Source: Clitopilus passeckerianus
Lineage: Eukaryota > Basidiomycota > Agaricomycetes > Agaricales > Entolomataceae
Assembly (NCBI GenBank): GCA_944990035.1
Contig: CALYLX010000127.1
Span: 868,001-932,000 of the forward strand
Reading direction: 5' to 3'
Length of the DNA stretch: 64,000 nt
Below the pieces are notes generated by a model. That model saw only the letters and a list, made by a program, of their open reading frames with translations, was not told the origin of the DNA and made no database searches. This document shows, in pieces, positions 47,529-59,802 of the stretch. Position numbers and translations under genes: made by a program. Each line of letters starts with the position of its first letter. The stretch's first letter is position 1.

Positions 47529-48214
47529 TTACGGCTTTACGGCTTTAACGATGGAAACCACGATGATGACAATGATGACCGCAATGGCGATTCCTATAAT
47601 AATGCGCATCTGAAAAGCAAATTTTATGAGGATTTCAGGCCGGGCAATAAGCAGCAGGTTAATATACCTTCATGTCCTTCCACCTGAGATTAGGAGAAAG
47701 CATTACATCATCACCATTACTGCAGCAGTTCGACGTTTCTGAAAGACTTACCACATATTCTAAAGAAACGAAAGTAGTCAGCATGGGTGATTAATGTGAA
47801 GGATATCGAGGACACGAACCTTCCGTACTCGGTTGGCGCCTCTCCTGAAGCCTTGTGCTGAAACAGCGAGCGTATCTGGATTGGACCAAAGGTGAGTCAA
47901 CGCTATCTTAGAGGTCGGCGCTGCTTACCAGTCTTATCCTGTAGCGAATCTAACCTCTCCCCTCGCTCTGCGACCTTCGTAATGTTTTCTCTCATGATTC
48001 CGACGGTATCGTCAATCTGCTGTTGGATAGCCGCCGTCTTCGAATTGCCTGCACCGCCTGATGCACCACCAGCTGGTTTTGAGCTGGAGCCATCTCGGGG
48101 AACATAGGGATCGTAAGGTTCGGACCTGCATGGATGAATGTTGGTCAAAATCGTTCGTTGTTACTGCGCATCGAGCGTATTCGTAAGACGGTGTTGAACT
48201 GGGAAAACTGACAT
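47529..48214 (-). CDS. Synaptobrevin/VAMP v-SNARE (Snc1/2-like)
   Basis: Tail-anchored v-SNARE for exocytic fusion. The protein begins [13 protein letters not shown], then [20 protein letters not shown] and [15 protein letters not shown] of the SNARE heptads (central Arg in AERGERL), [27 protein letters not shown], then the membrane anchor [20 protein letters not shown] and VKAVKP to the stop at 47529. Several short introns are needed. The start codon is itself split (A-T at 48214-48213, G at 48125). An 8-nt exon (47752-47759) and a 16-nt exon (47668-47683) together encode NMWWKDMK. Length (about 115 residues) is normal for the family. Confidence 0.9.
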
Positions 48215-49177
48215 TATGTGAACGTAGAAGTCTGCGTAGAAGAGATGGTCAGCCTTGGCATGCCTTCGACCCTTATATAGCTACTTACCGTATCAAACGA
48301 TAAAGAGACCAAGCGGGTGGAGGGAGGTGTTGGTAACGGGCGGAGTGTTGCTGGCGTCAATGGTGGCTATATGTCTTTCTCACGGCGTGACTTGCTGGCT
48401 GCGCGCAGGAGGCTGTGTCCGGCATGGTGAACGCAGTCGAGCCGTCAACAAGCCATTTCTACGAAATTGTTGGTTAAAACGACCACCAGGCCAGCTGCGT
48501 GGTTTGCTGCGCTGCTTGATACTCTACGGTCGTGGATTTTATGGCCATTTTTTCGAAGTCTTTGGATTACATGTGTTTGTCAACTCTCGCATCCCAAAAA
48601 TAGGGATGTCCGACCAACTGCCAAAACCAGTTAACGACGCTGATCACTCGTATCCTTCCTCGACTGTACTGTATGGACCAGGTAGAATAAAATCAAGCTT
48701 TTATGATCCCAGATCAACGCCGAGATGACTTGGACGGGATCCTTGATAGAATTTGCAGCCGCCACAGTCAATCATTGGACTTAAGCCGCGAACGGCGCTG
48801 CGTAATATGTACTCGCCGACGAACTCATCGAATATTCCTACGTTCTCTTTTTTTGCCCGCCTCCTCATTTGAAACCGGCCCAAGAGCACCTAGAATCTCG
48901 TGGCTCGCCACCAAACCTACTGTGTCAACCTTGACCGAATACTGTTGCAAACGTGCCGGCCCGACTGTACTGACACTAGTCTGCCATGGCTACACAAGGC
49001 ACTTCTCTGGGCCCGAGTCATTACATGACCGCCGACGCCACCTGGATGAGGATTCATATCGGACTTCCCAAGACTCTGAATAGAGTTGCACACCAGTTTG
49101 GCAGGATATAATTGCCGCAGCAACATAGTTCGAAACGCCGGCCCTGCCCTCCCACTCCCACTCCCACCATCCCTTCG
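48215..49177. other. Intergenic region before the membrane-gene array
   Basis: Contains the SNARE 5' leader and promoter. Open frames at 48255-48728 and 48703-49083 show no domain features. Confidence 0.35.
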
Positions 49178-50513
49178 ATGAGCTCCTTGGGATTGGAAGT
49201 GAGCTATCTAACCCAGTTCATCGGGGCCCTCATGGTGCGTATTCGAACGTTGAAAGAAGAGCTTCGGGTGCTAATTTGGACATTGCATGAACTTGAAGGT
49301 GGAGGCGCTTTTGTATGGTACGTCCTATCTCATATAATTTTGTGCTTTCTCGATGACGGACTCTCCGGCTTATAGGCGCCCACTGCATCCTCTTTTCCAT
49401 TGCCAGCTATCATCTATGGCCTCAAAAGATCAACGCTAGACTCGTCCTCTTGATTGCGCTCACCATATTATTTATCCTGGCTACAGCAGACGTAGCATTA
49501 TCCTTCCGATTAATTCTGCATGATTTTCCCGCCATATCCACAGCAAATATGACGTTACATTCAGCTATTGTGAGGTTGTTGAAGAAGAACGTGCTCCTTG
49601 TTACGGGTAACTTTCTTGCAGATGCGTTGCTAGTGCGTTGCGCTGTCTAATCTTTGTGACATTGGGCGGCAGAGGGCTGACTCCGAGTCGCTAACAGATA
49701 TATCGATTCTTTATGATATGGAACCAGAAGAAACGCCTAGTCATCGTGCCTCTGGTCGTACTAATAGCCGAAACAGGTATTCAATCAGCCTTGCTTCCAT
49801 TCTAAGCAACTAATGTCCACCTACTAGTATGGGGCTACTTGAGCCAGCTCGAAATTGATACCATTACAATCTCCAATCCATTCACACACGCCTGGCTATG
49901 GAGTACCTTCGGTTTCAATCTAATAATGACCCTGCTAACAGGTGATTCACCCTCACTTCACTTGTTCAGAATGATAACGAACCCCTGATAATCATGTTTT
50001 CAGCAGGGAGAATCTGGTGGATCTCCAGCAAGACGCGATCCTTACTTGCGTTCTCAGGCCAGAAGGAACAGATCAATACAGCGATCGCTATTCTGTGCGT
50101 TAGTTCACTAGAGTCCATACATCTGCCAGGTACTCACCATGGGTAAATTCACTGGCAAGGGTTGAAAGTGGTGTGATCTACTCAATATCCATTCTTCTGG
50201 TGATTATAATTCCATTCCAAAATGGGTGGCATGTACGTCTTGTGAAGTATCTCAAGCTTATATCGCCCTTTGCTGATAAGTGTCCCTCACAGTTCTTCTT
50301 CTTGGTTCTTCCATACCGGCTCGTGGTGCGTACACATCCAAGTGATTGCTCTATTCGAGCCCGCGGTCGTTGATTAAACCCTCACAGGGTGTTATTCCGA
50401 CCCTAATGATTGTCCAAGTGGAACTCAGCAAGAAGAGTGAACGATGTTATAGCCCTACAGCTCCCCCTTCGACTGCTGCTGTTAGTACAATACCATCTGA
50501 ATCCACTATCTGA
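49178..50513 (+). CDS. Multi-spanning membrane protein, array copy A
   Basis: First of four tandem paralogs of an agaric membrane protein family I know only as uncharacterised; about seven hydrophobic segments are expected. Start MSSLGLEVSYLTQFIGALM at 49178. Later exons read AHCILFSIASYHLWPQK, ALTILFILATADVALSFRLI, GNFLADALL, IYRFFMIWNQKKRLVIVPLV, IAILVESGVIYSISILLVII and GVIPTLMIVQVELSKKSERC, stopping at 50511-50513. In this copy the VTGNFLADALL segment is continuous, whereas the other copies have an intron at this point. Confidence 0.7.
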
Positions 50514-51247
50514 ATCCGCTATCTGGATCGACGACGTTGCTACCAAGCCTCTTGGCTGTCATCGAATCCTGTGTTTTAACTACTCTCAGCCTCAGTCATT
50601 TTGCGGGGCAGTTGCTGATTTCCATCTTCCAGGGTTGGTGACCGAGAGAATTCAGGTATGATGTATGATGCCAACTACTAAGGAACCATTCAGATTCGGT
50701 TGACTACGGGGCCTCTCGTCCAAGCTCTTCATTGCGTTCCCAGAGTGATCGATACTAGCATTCAATAATAAGTAACAGACGCTTGATATCGACTTGATAT
50801 TGTAAGGGCTGTAGAGCAGATGTGGTCTGTGATGTGCATTCCAGGGACTTTTGAATGCGATTTGAGATTTTCAGCGGGTCGTGTTGATATACCGACAAAC
50901 CCTTTGAGATATTTAGTAGCGCCACTGACCACATGCGAGTATTCTATGGAAATTGGGAAGGTGCGGTTCCTGGAAACGGCGGAAGATCAGCCTGATCGAC
51001 CTCTGCTTGGCGGAGGCTGCCCAAAATTGTGGTCGGCTTGCACTGCTTTTCCGCGTTTGGAACATCTTGCACCGTTCTTGACGTTCCCCAGCTACGGTCC
51101 CGAATATGAAGCCCTGTCGCCCTCGAGGTGCCAGTAGCCCTGCGCAAGGCTGAAGATGACCGAGGTATATAACCCAAGCATGTCTAGACGTACTCCGGAT
51201 TATCGTTTCCAGCCTGATTTCACGCGTGAAGGCCATCTTACAGCCCA
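50514..51247. other. Spacer between array copies A and B
   Basis: No gene recognised. An open frame at 50820-51137 has no family features. Confidence 0.35.
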
Positions 51248-52622
51248 ATGGGCGGCACGCCAGGAGCTACGAACCCCACGATCGAATGGTTCCTTGAACC
51301 GCCAACCTTGAACTATGTTGTCCAACTTGTCGCAGCGCTCATGGTAAGTCGATGTACTATCAGCTTTATGCGCGTCAAAGACGGGATTGACCACTGGACT
51401 AGCTTGAATCCATCCTGTATGGTGCGTTCCGTGGGTCTCCGCTAGAAGATTTTTCTCGCTGACTCTCGTCCTAGGAATACACTTCATTCTCTTCTGTATC
51501 GCAGCCTACAGACTCTACCCGCGTCAACTGGGTCCTCGCGTCATTCTCTTCCTTTTCATCATCATTACATTCGCCACCGCAACTGCAGATGTTGCACTCT
51601 CCTTCTGGTTCGTCCTTCGGGATATCCCAGCCGTCTCCAGGTCCCCTATGAGCTTGACTGTGGCCGTCCAGCATCTAACCATCAAAAACGCTGTTTTTGT
51701 CGCGAACAAGTTAGTCAACATACTTTTTCCTCCTGATTAGTAGTTCTTACCCTCCTTGTTCCGGATAGCCTTCTTGCTGACAGCCTATTAGTGAGCCACA
51801 TAGTCCCCTCCATCGTTACCAAGATCTAACTGTGTATTTCAACAGATTTACCGCTTCTTTGTCGTCTGGGGAAGGCGAAAGCTCATTATTATCCTTCCTA
51901 TCTTGATTCTGCTCTCGGAGACCGGTACGAAGACCCTAGTCTACAGTTAGATCACCACTCACAATCAGGTCTAGTTTCTGGCTTTCTCCTCCAGATGCAC
52001 TCAGGTGTATTCCAGGGTCAGGTTTTCACGCCTGGCTACCTGTGGTGTGTTTTCGCACTCAACACTACCCTAACGCTCTTGACGGGTGAGTCCGCGATGC
52101 AATAGCACGAAGGTCATCATAAGAATTGATTCAATTATGTGCAGCCGCCAGGATTTTGTGGCTTAGTCGGAGGATGGTCTCAACAACGAGTACAAAACAT
52201 TTCAGGACGATTGCAGCCATTCTGTGAGTAGCCCCCGAATTTTTGCTCTCGTCATATGATTGAATGTTGGTCTAGCACTGAGACGGGAGCCACGTACACA
52301 CTCGCGCTGTTATTTGTGGCGGTTATGCCATTTAGCAAGGGATGGCACGTAAGTAATAACTTCATTGTTGGTAATTCCAAGCTGAAGAATACTGCGATAA
52401 TTGCTAGTTCTATCCCATCGCTCTGCTCTATCGTTTTGTGGTGCGTAACATTTCACTTTCTGAAACGCATTCTGTTCTGACTTGTCGCAGGGAATTATGC
52501 CGACTCTGATGATTGTCCAGATTGAATGGGGCAGAGACGTGCTATCCGGACTCTATTCAACATCAGACCCGTCTTCTACCGCTGTTGTTAGCACCATCCC
52601 CGCGACCTTCAGCATGACCTGA
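51248..52622 (+). CDS. Multi-spanning membrane protein, array copy B
   Basis: Start MGGTPGATNPTIEWFLEPPT at 51248, an N-terminal exon ending LVAALM as in copy A. Then GIHFILFCIAAYRLYPRQ, IITFATATADVALSFWFVLR, IKNAVFVANK, LLADSLL, IYRFFVVWGRRKLIIILPIL, AAILTETGATYTLALLFVAV and GIMPTLMIVQIEWGRD. The stop is at 52620-52622. Same exon plan and the same family signatures (ATADVALS, LLIYR, MIVQ-E) as the other copies. Confidence 0.75.
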
Positions 52623-53658
52623 CACGGCCATTGGGGGAATCTCTATCCTCTTTTCACGGGAAAACCTCTGAGATATGAAGGTTGTTGAATTGCCTTCGCC
52701 TCCGTCGACCTCGTCAAGTCGGCGCCCGACTAGCCGACTTTATACTGGCGGCGTATGGAACGAGAAAAGGCGATGAATGTTTAGGGAATGGGGTCAGCCT
52801 CGGGGTAATTTGTGAATATCTGCGTCATTTGACCCGAATTATTCCGTTTGTCCCTGCATGATAACATCCTCACAAGGTCAATAGCATATTATCGGGAGAA
52901 TCCCAGCTCGCAACAATTATTGAAGAAGATAATCAGTACCGAAACGCGGACGATCTGGTATATGAGTGAAGGTTGTCCCTTCAACCTTCAATAAATGTTC
53001 AACCATGACGAAGGGACTAATACAGATTTGCCGGCCCTAGTCATTACTGATTAACCGATAGCAGGTGGCGGTACAACCAATTATATCTGGCGATCATCCA
53101 GTTGTTCGACATCCACAATTCAAAAGGTGAATTGCACGCCAAGGCGCACGCATGCCCACTATAGCATGTGGACTTCCGATTACACAGTTATGCATTTCTC
53201 CAACTCACGTAACTGGGATGGTCAGGGAGACACCTGGGACGAGACCCCTGGCTGTCAATGCCGTATCGGTACCCTTGACAATTTTGAACTAAAAGTAAGT
53301 ACTAAGCAGGGTACCCGAGATACTATCCTCAATTTCCTTCGAGCAGTTCTGGTAGCATCGAGTGCACCATGAGTCTTGACAACTACTGTGTCCGATGATA
53401 ATACCACCGTTTAACTTCAACTTAAGTCAGCGGCCTTAGTTCGCTCCATGAAATCCATGAAATCCGAAGAACCTCGGGTTTGATCAAAATTGTGGGCCTC
53501 TTGCAGATCCGGTGCTCTAGAATGTTCAGCTCAACGCCTCCGGAGACCTGTCCACTCTGACCCTGATTTGGCATTCAGGATTACTCACCTGACAAGGTGA
53601 ATATATAGAAGGTCGGCCTGCCTATAACCCGCACTAGGTCCCATCCCAGCCAAATGGC
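52623..53658. other. Spacer between array copies B and C
   Basis: 1 kb without a recognised gene; the frame at 53127-53372 lacks family features. Confidence 0.35.
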
Positions 53659-55002
53659 ATGAACGTCTCCCAAGCAGGCGGGTTCGATGTGTTAGGTCCT
53701 CTGCTTCTGTTCATGGGGTCGGCATTCGGTGCTACGTTGGTATGTCAACTCGCTTCAAAGGACTGTCCTGATAGCTAAAACCCATCCTGCAGTTGGAAGC
53801 TTTACTCTATGGTTCACGCGACCTCTATCACCCTCGGTCCTACTACTGACACATTTACTAGGCGCCCATTCCATTCTTTTCTTCACAGCCGTCTATTTTC
53901 TCTGGCCACGCCAGATATCAATGCGGCTATTTCTCCTGTCTATCCTAACTGCAATGTTCGTCCTGGCGACGGCGGACTTGGCATTGTCCTGGCAATTTCT
54001 CGTCAAGGATGTTCCAAATATGCTCAGCCTCCGTATATCCCCGGAAGCAGCACTCGTGCACCTCTTGCTAAAGAACTATCTGTTCGTCGCGAACAAGTAC
54101 GTTGGCCCCACATCCTTCCTTACCGACCCCTCATTACCTACAATAGTTTCCTGGCAGACGTGATCTTGGTCAGAGCACAATTGCTACCACCGCGAGCCGG
54201 ACCTAAAACTTCACTACTTTTAGCTATATCGCTGCTTCATTCTGTGGGAACGTAGTCGGTACGTCATCGCATTGCCTGCCGTTCTGCTCGTTGCGGATAC
54301 AGGTGAGCAAGCCATTTGGCGCAAGATAAATTTCTAACGAACCCGCCAGTATGGGGAGGTCTAAGCCAGAACAAGTCGGCTTTATACTGGGTAGACTCCC
54401 GCTTTGCACCTGTCTTTCTGTGGGGCGTCTTTTCGTTCAATATCGTCATCACCACACTTACTGGTGAGAACTCTCTGAAGGATTTACGACCAGCTACCCA
54501 TTATTGCCTACAGCGGGACGTATACTCTACATCAGCAAAACTTGCAGCACCACGCTGGGTGTACATATACCAAAAGGCTTCCGCAAGCCTGTTGTTATCC
54601 TGTAAGCGTTGTACCCCACGAAAGAGTCCGAGCTCGATACTTATCCAGATGCTCATCAGAATTGAAAGTGGAGCCATATACTCACTCTCCATACTACTGG
54701 TGGTTACGGTCCCTGTCCACCAGAACGCTCATGCAAGTGTCGTTTGATTCATCCACGAATTTCAGCTGATTGTTGGTACTCTAGATATACATGCTACTAA
54801 TGATGGGTCGACTAGTGGTAAGGGCCAAGATGATCAAAGCCTTCAGGAGTCGCTCACGTTCATGCAGGGAATCATACCAGTTCTCCTGGTTGTACAAGTT
54901 GAATTGGCGGGTTTGAAACAGAGGTGTCCCGTAACCATAGCAGACAAAACCACTCAGATCTTCAGCACTGTGCGGCCCTCTGTGGGTCAAGACTTCGGAT
55001 GA
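53659..55002 (+). CDS. Multi-spanning membrane protein, array copy C
   Basis: Start MNVSQAGGFDVLGPLLLFMG at 53659. Exons continue LEALLYG, AHSILFFTAVYFLWPRQ, LTAMFVLATADLALSWQFLV, LKNYLFVANK, FLADVIL, YVIALPAVLLVADTVWGGLS, ILIESGAIYSLSILLVVTVP and GIIPVLLVVQVELAGLKQRC, stopping at 55000-55002. Full length, with no frameshift found. Confidence 0.75.
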
Positions 55003-55645
55003 ATGAGAACTCGATTCTCCAAAATTCTCGACTCGGTGGTTGTTCAGCAAACGTGATTCAGGTGTCTTTTCTACAAGATGGATGGCTTACGACTATCGTC
55101 AAGCTGCTATAAGATCCACGTGGGATGGGCTTAGATCCTTATCTGTCCTTTCGCGTTTGCATCGGGCTGCCATCGAAGTAACTCGTACGTATCGATTTGG
55201 TATCTTGTCCTCGGTGTCGGTGGCAGTGCATGTGCCTGGACTGGTAAAATGTTGCAAGGGGTGTTTGGGGTCGTGGACTTCGATGGCGTATGAAGAGCCT
55301 GTGATTTCTCCTATGCTGTAATTATTCTGATGACCTCGACGTTCTGGATTTTATGCGTTGAGGAATATCAAGGTTTCTATTGGAAATTTGTGCCATCATG
55401 TGGCTTCAGCGCCACGTAGCCACACCCTACGGCGTTCTTTTCACCTGCTTCTGGTCATGGGTGTTGGACATAACATCACGCTTGGGAGGTTCTCAGGGCT
55501 CGGTCCAAACTCGGTCACTCTGCCCTCGGGGGTATTTGTGCGTAACCCTGGCGAGACCGCTGTTTTTCAAACGCCCAAACTTCGTATATATAAGCCCGTT
55601 AATCAACTGGAAAGTTTCCTCAAGCTACTGTTTCTGTTTCTCGGG
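55003..55645. other. Spacer between array copies C and D
   Basis: Short frames only; no gene recognised. Confidence 0.35.
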
Positions 55646-57021
55646 ATGGACTGGTCCGCCTCTGGGTCAGATACCGGTTTATGGACAATTTTTCAATTTC
55701 TGAGTCCAGCCTTCGGTGCATCCTTGGTAAGATTCATATGGTCGTCTCTTGGGAAGGGCAAGACGTTCTGATACCCATATAGCTCGAAACCCTCTTGTAC
55801 GGTACGTTGCCAGGATTTTCTAGAGATGCGACTCTGAACCTTCCGCGTAGGAGCACACACAATTCTGTTTCTCGTCGCCATCTATCTCCTATATCCTCAG
55901 AAGGCATCAATGAACATTGTTCTCCTGACTATTATCAGTGTAATGTTCACTCTGGCTACAGTGGACGTCGCAATATCGTGGCATTACCTGATTGTGGACC
56001 TGCCTGCCATCATGGCTCTTCGCTCTCAAGCCAGCGCAGTTCTACCTCGCCTCCTGATCAAGAACTACCTCTTCGTGTCGAATAAGTGAGTCCTTGATGT
56101 CTCTCAACAAAGCCCGAGTGTACCTAATCTCATTGGTTTCGTAGTCTTTTCGCAGATACTCTTCTGGTATGACTCCCTCTATGGCAGGATTACAGCCGGT
56201 CTCACACCTATCAGATATATCGATGCTATATTATATGGGGGAGAAGATGGCGGATTGTCCTCCTTCCTTTTCTCTTTCTCGTTGGGGACACAGGTCAGGC
56301 AAGAGATGTTCTATGAAGGGTCTTATACTGACATTACCGCACATTGCCACCGCCTTTCTAATCAGTCTGGGGGTATCTGAGCCAAAACACACCGTCTCTG
56401 TACTGGCTGGGAGGAAAGTTGACGCCCGTCTTTTTATGGAGCATCTTTGCATTCAACATTCTAATGACGACCCTGACGGGTACGTACCATGGTAATTCTC
56501 TTTATGCTTTGATATTTAAACCATACGCCAACCCAACAGCTGGTCGAATATGCTATGTCAGCCGAAAATCCTGCTCAGTCCTGGGTTATGACCCACCACC
56601 ACATGTTAGGAGAGTTCTGGCTGCTCTGTGAGTATCAGTTTCTCTCGATTTTGTGACTAATGAGAGGCTAATCGGTGTTCAGCGTCGAGAGTGGGGCATT
56701 CTATTCCCTATCAATTTTGCTCGTAGTTGCAGTACCCGTAGGGGCCCAAGCAGCTCATGTAAGTCTTCCCTGACCCAGAGTCTCTCTCCATGAATGACTC
56801 GAATGCTTGCAGCTGTATCTCATGGCGGTTATGCTACGTCTTGTAGTGAGTTTTCTAGGAAGAGTACCCCAAACTAACTTCTCACATCTTGTCAGGGAAT
56901 CATACCCACACTGATGATTGTACAAGTTGAGCTCATTGCGTTGGTTGACCGACGCCGAGAAGGCCTTGATTGCACGACGGATGTCCTTGATACGACACAT
57001 CCGTCCATGAGTCAAGTTTAA
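55646..57021 (+). CDS. Multi-spanning membrane protein, array copy D
   Basis: Start MDWSASGSDTGLWTIFQFLS at 55646. Then LETLLYG, AHTILFLVAIYLLYPQK, VMFTLATVDVAISWHYLIVD, IKNYLFVSNK, LFADTLL, LVGDTVWGYLSQNTPSLYWL, LVESGAFYSLSILLVVAVPV and GIIPTLMIVQVELIALVDRR, with the stop at 57019-57021. Closest in sequence to copy C, judged by shared motifs such as LSQN-SLYW and LFV-NK. Confidence 0.75.
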
Positions 57022-57881
57022 ATCATGTATCGTTTAGATTAGATTTCTGTAGCATAAATGACCATCAAATGTAGCATAGCTGTAGCCTATCGTGATTGCA
57101 AATAGACATGCAGGTACTTATGGCCTTCACTGAGAGCTTCAATTACCACGAGGTTATTGGGGCCGGAATTAATCTTCGGAGTTCGCAGTCGATAGCACCG
57201 ATTTTGAAGGCCCAGCGTGCCTCGATCATCAAGGAGGGATGTCATTTTACCCTGCCGGTGTGCTGGGTGGTTTTGAGTGTCTTCAGCCCTCTCCAGGGTC
57301 ATAGGTGGCTCCTGCCATCGCTAACTGAAGAGGGGTGTCTTCACGGCTGCCGGGGCCTTGATCCCCTGTCCCTACCCCTATCTGTGCTCTATACTATCGC
57401 AACCTCAGAAAAGGATACACCGGCGGTAGAATCATTGCTGATCCACAACAGGGACAGCTCATCTGCAAGGTACCTGCAGGACATTGTAAGGCTCCAGCCT
57501 GATTGCCTGGCACAAGATACCTCTGGGGGCAAATAGGTCCATCCGTAAGGACAAGGCGCCAGTCCGCCTTCGGTAAGCAAGCAGGCACTTTCGTGCGACT
57601 TGACCTGAACAGCACCTGTGGACTTCCAGCTTTCCAGCATATTTAGATATCCTCGCTGACCATGCAAACTAGAGGTGGTGCGGTTCGTCCAACAGTCAGT
57701 CCGAATAGTTGAGGGCATGCATGGAATATTTTTATTCATTCCGAGAGCTTGCAAAAATGACATTGAAACCTGGTTACACGGGTTCGACGGGAGGCGCCTT
57801 GAATGGGTCTAGAGTATGTTAAGTGGCATAAATTGACGGGTTGACAAGGTATTGTCCGGAAAACGAAAGCAAATTGTGACA
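57022..57881. other. Convergent intergenic region
   Basis: No gene recognised between copy D and the complex I subunit. Frames at 57096-57536 and 57389-57763 overlap on opposite strands and have no domain. Confidence 0.35.
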
Positions 57882-58266
57882 TTATGATAGAAGCTTGGAG
57901 ACAGCAGATTCTACATCCTTGGCCGAAAGGTTGTCGAGCTCTACGTGTTTCTCTACCCCACGCTCTAAAACCCACATAAAAGTCAGTCCTTGGGTCCACC
58001 AGCCACATCATATACGCACCAAACCTAGCAAATATCCTCGCTGGCGTGCCACTAGCTTCACGAATCATCACCGGAAGGTCGGGGTTGTGTTTCTTGATTG
58101 TCGGGTACTTTGAGAGGATGAATTCGCTGAAAGCCTTGTGAAAGGTCTATTCAACATATGAATGGATTGGAACGTACCGAGCACCCGATGAAGCAGGTCC
58201 ATTCTGCGAGAGAAGTACTCGAATCTCCCTGACTGCTGGCGAGAATGCTTTTGTGAAGACGGACAT
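57882..58266 (-). CDS. Mitochondrial complex I subunit NDUFA2/B8
   Basis: Thioredoxin-like small accessory subunit (L51/S25/CI-B8 domain) of NADH:ubiquinone oxidoreductase. Three exons: MSVFTKAFSPAVREIRVLLS to SSGAR, TFHKAFSEFILSKYPTIKKH to PARIFARF, and GVEKHVELDNLSAKDVESAV ending SKLLS at 57882. The family motif around NPDLPVMIREASGTPARIFA is clear. Length of about 95 residues is normal. Divergent from the Rax1-like gene, with only 169 bases between the two start codons. Confidence 0.9.
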
Positions 58267-58435
58267 TGTTAACGTCGGCGACGGTGGAGGCGAGGGTTCG
58301 GAAAGTCCAGTAAAAGCAAGCTGCTTACGTCAGCAATTTGCGCGTTGCGAGTTTGCCTGCTCCCGCGTGGAATCATCACAACGCCGTTGACAACGACAAC
58401 GACCACGCTGAAGGCTACAAGAAACTTCGTTCGCC

Positions 58436-59802
58436 ATGGCGGAGGACGAGAATCAGCTCCAGGATGAATACGCAGCAAGTCGGAAGAATAGGCTCCCTAC
58501 CTTCCAAGAGGTGTTATCGAGGAGAACCCGCCCCCCTGTGGACCTTTTCATGTTCTAGTGCGTTTTTCACAAATACCCATTAGAAAGTGAAGCTGACGAG
58601 CGTGTAGCCTCTTTTTGCAGAGAGAGGGAGCAGAAGATGTGCTAGACTTCTGGCTTGATGTCCAGCAGCATGAAAACCTCTGCCGAGCTTATTTCAAGGA
58701 TGTTCGCAAGTCAGGTCGCACGATACGGGACGACTGGCCACAATACTGGGATTATGCTCGCCGGAGAGGTTCTATATATGGTACTGTGGTTGGGATGAGT
58801 GGGGAGGGTGGAGGGACGAAGCGCAGCACTGCAAGCACGAATGAGCTAGGAAGCGACCAAGACAGGCGAAATCTTGCAGGAGCTGATACCCCTATGAATG
58901 AAAAGAGTCAGTGGGGTGGACGCTCTGTGAGCCCGGGACCCCAAATGTCTGGGCAGACACGAGTCGCGTCTGCATCTCCTAAGAACCCAGACGACCCACC
59001 ACCACGGTCAACAACTCCCTTTTCCTTGTCAGGTCGGACCCCTACGCTATTCAACATGAAGCGTGCGTCCCGGGCACCTACTGTCATTCCTCGCTCTTCT
59101 GCCATTACTCGTCAAGACCTGATTGCTTCCGCCGAGCGGATATATTATCGTTATCTCTCTCCAGCCAGCAATGTCGTGAATTCTGAGGAGAATCACGAAA
59201 TTTATCTTCCCCCTTCCCTACGGATTCATTCCTTCGCTCTCTCCAGTGCTCAAGAGCCCAAGACACAGGCCGAGCACTCGATGATGGCCCAGATACCCGA
59301 CCTCTTCCACGCCCAGAAGGACTACTGTTTCCGAGCGATGGAACAAGACGCCTTCCCTCGATTCCTCCGAACGAAGGCGTTTGGTAACCTTACACCCATA
59401 TCCGCGCTCGTACGCCTGATTTCTGGCCTCATCATCCTTTGGATAGGATTAGCGGCAGCTTTCGCCCTCGTTTTCTTGGATGTGAAACCAAAATCCAAGA
59501 GATTCTTCGTAAGTTTCTCTGGTGTCCGTCATAATCGATTGTTCACTGATTGATCCATGATATAGCTCTTCATCCCGTTCTTCTTCGCTGTGCTCTTCTT
59601 GATATCCCACCAATATGAATTGGATCCTATTCTTGTTTTCCTCGGCCAGTCGGAAACCACGCCTTTCCGTACGCTACGCATCCGCGAACCTTACGTCAAG
59701 AAACTCCTGATTGGCCGCGCAATATGGGTTAGCATCCTGGTCGCAGCCATCGTCGTCGCATTGACACTGATATTCTGGGCTGTACCCGGACATCGTCTAT
59801 GA
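58436..59802 (+). CDS. Rax1-like RGS-domain membrane protein
   Basis: Three exons. Start MAEDENQLQDEYAASRKNRL at 58436. An RGS-like domain spans the first intron and reads LPTFQEVLSRRTRPPVDLFM then YLFLQREGAEDVLDFWLDVQ, HENLCRAYFKDV; it is interrupted by a ~110-residue low-complexity insert and resumes ITRQDLIASAERIYYRYLSP and PDLFHAQKDYCFRAMEQDAF. C-terminal membrane segments follow: LVRLISGLIILWIGLAAAFA, LFIPFFFAVLFLISHQ and AIWVSILVAAIVVALTLIFW. This architecture matches fungal Rax1, which acts in bud-site or polarity-marker placement. Stop at 59800-59802. Confidence 0.88.

Noticed and set aside
50820..51137. 105-codon frame between membrane-gene copies A and B
   Set aside because: No similarity to the flanking family and a competing frame on the other strand.
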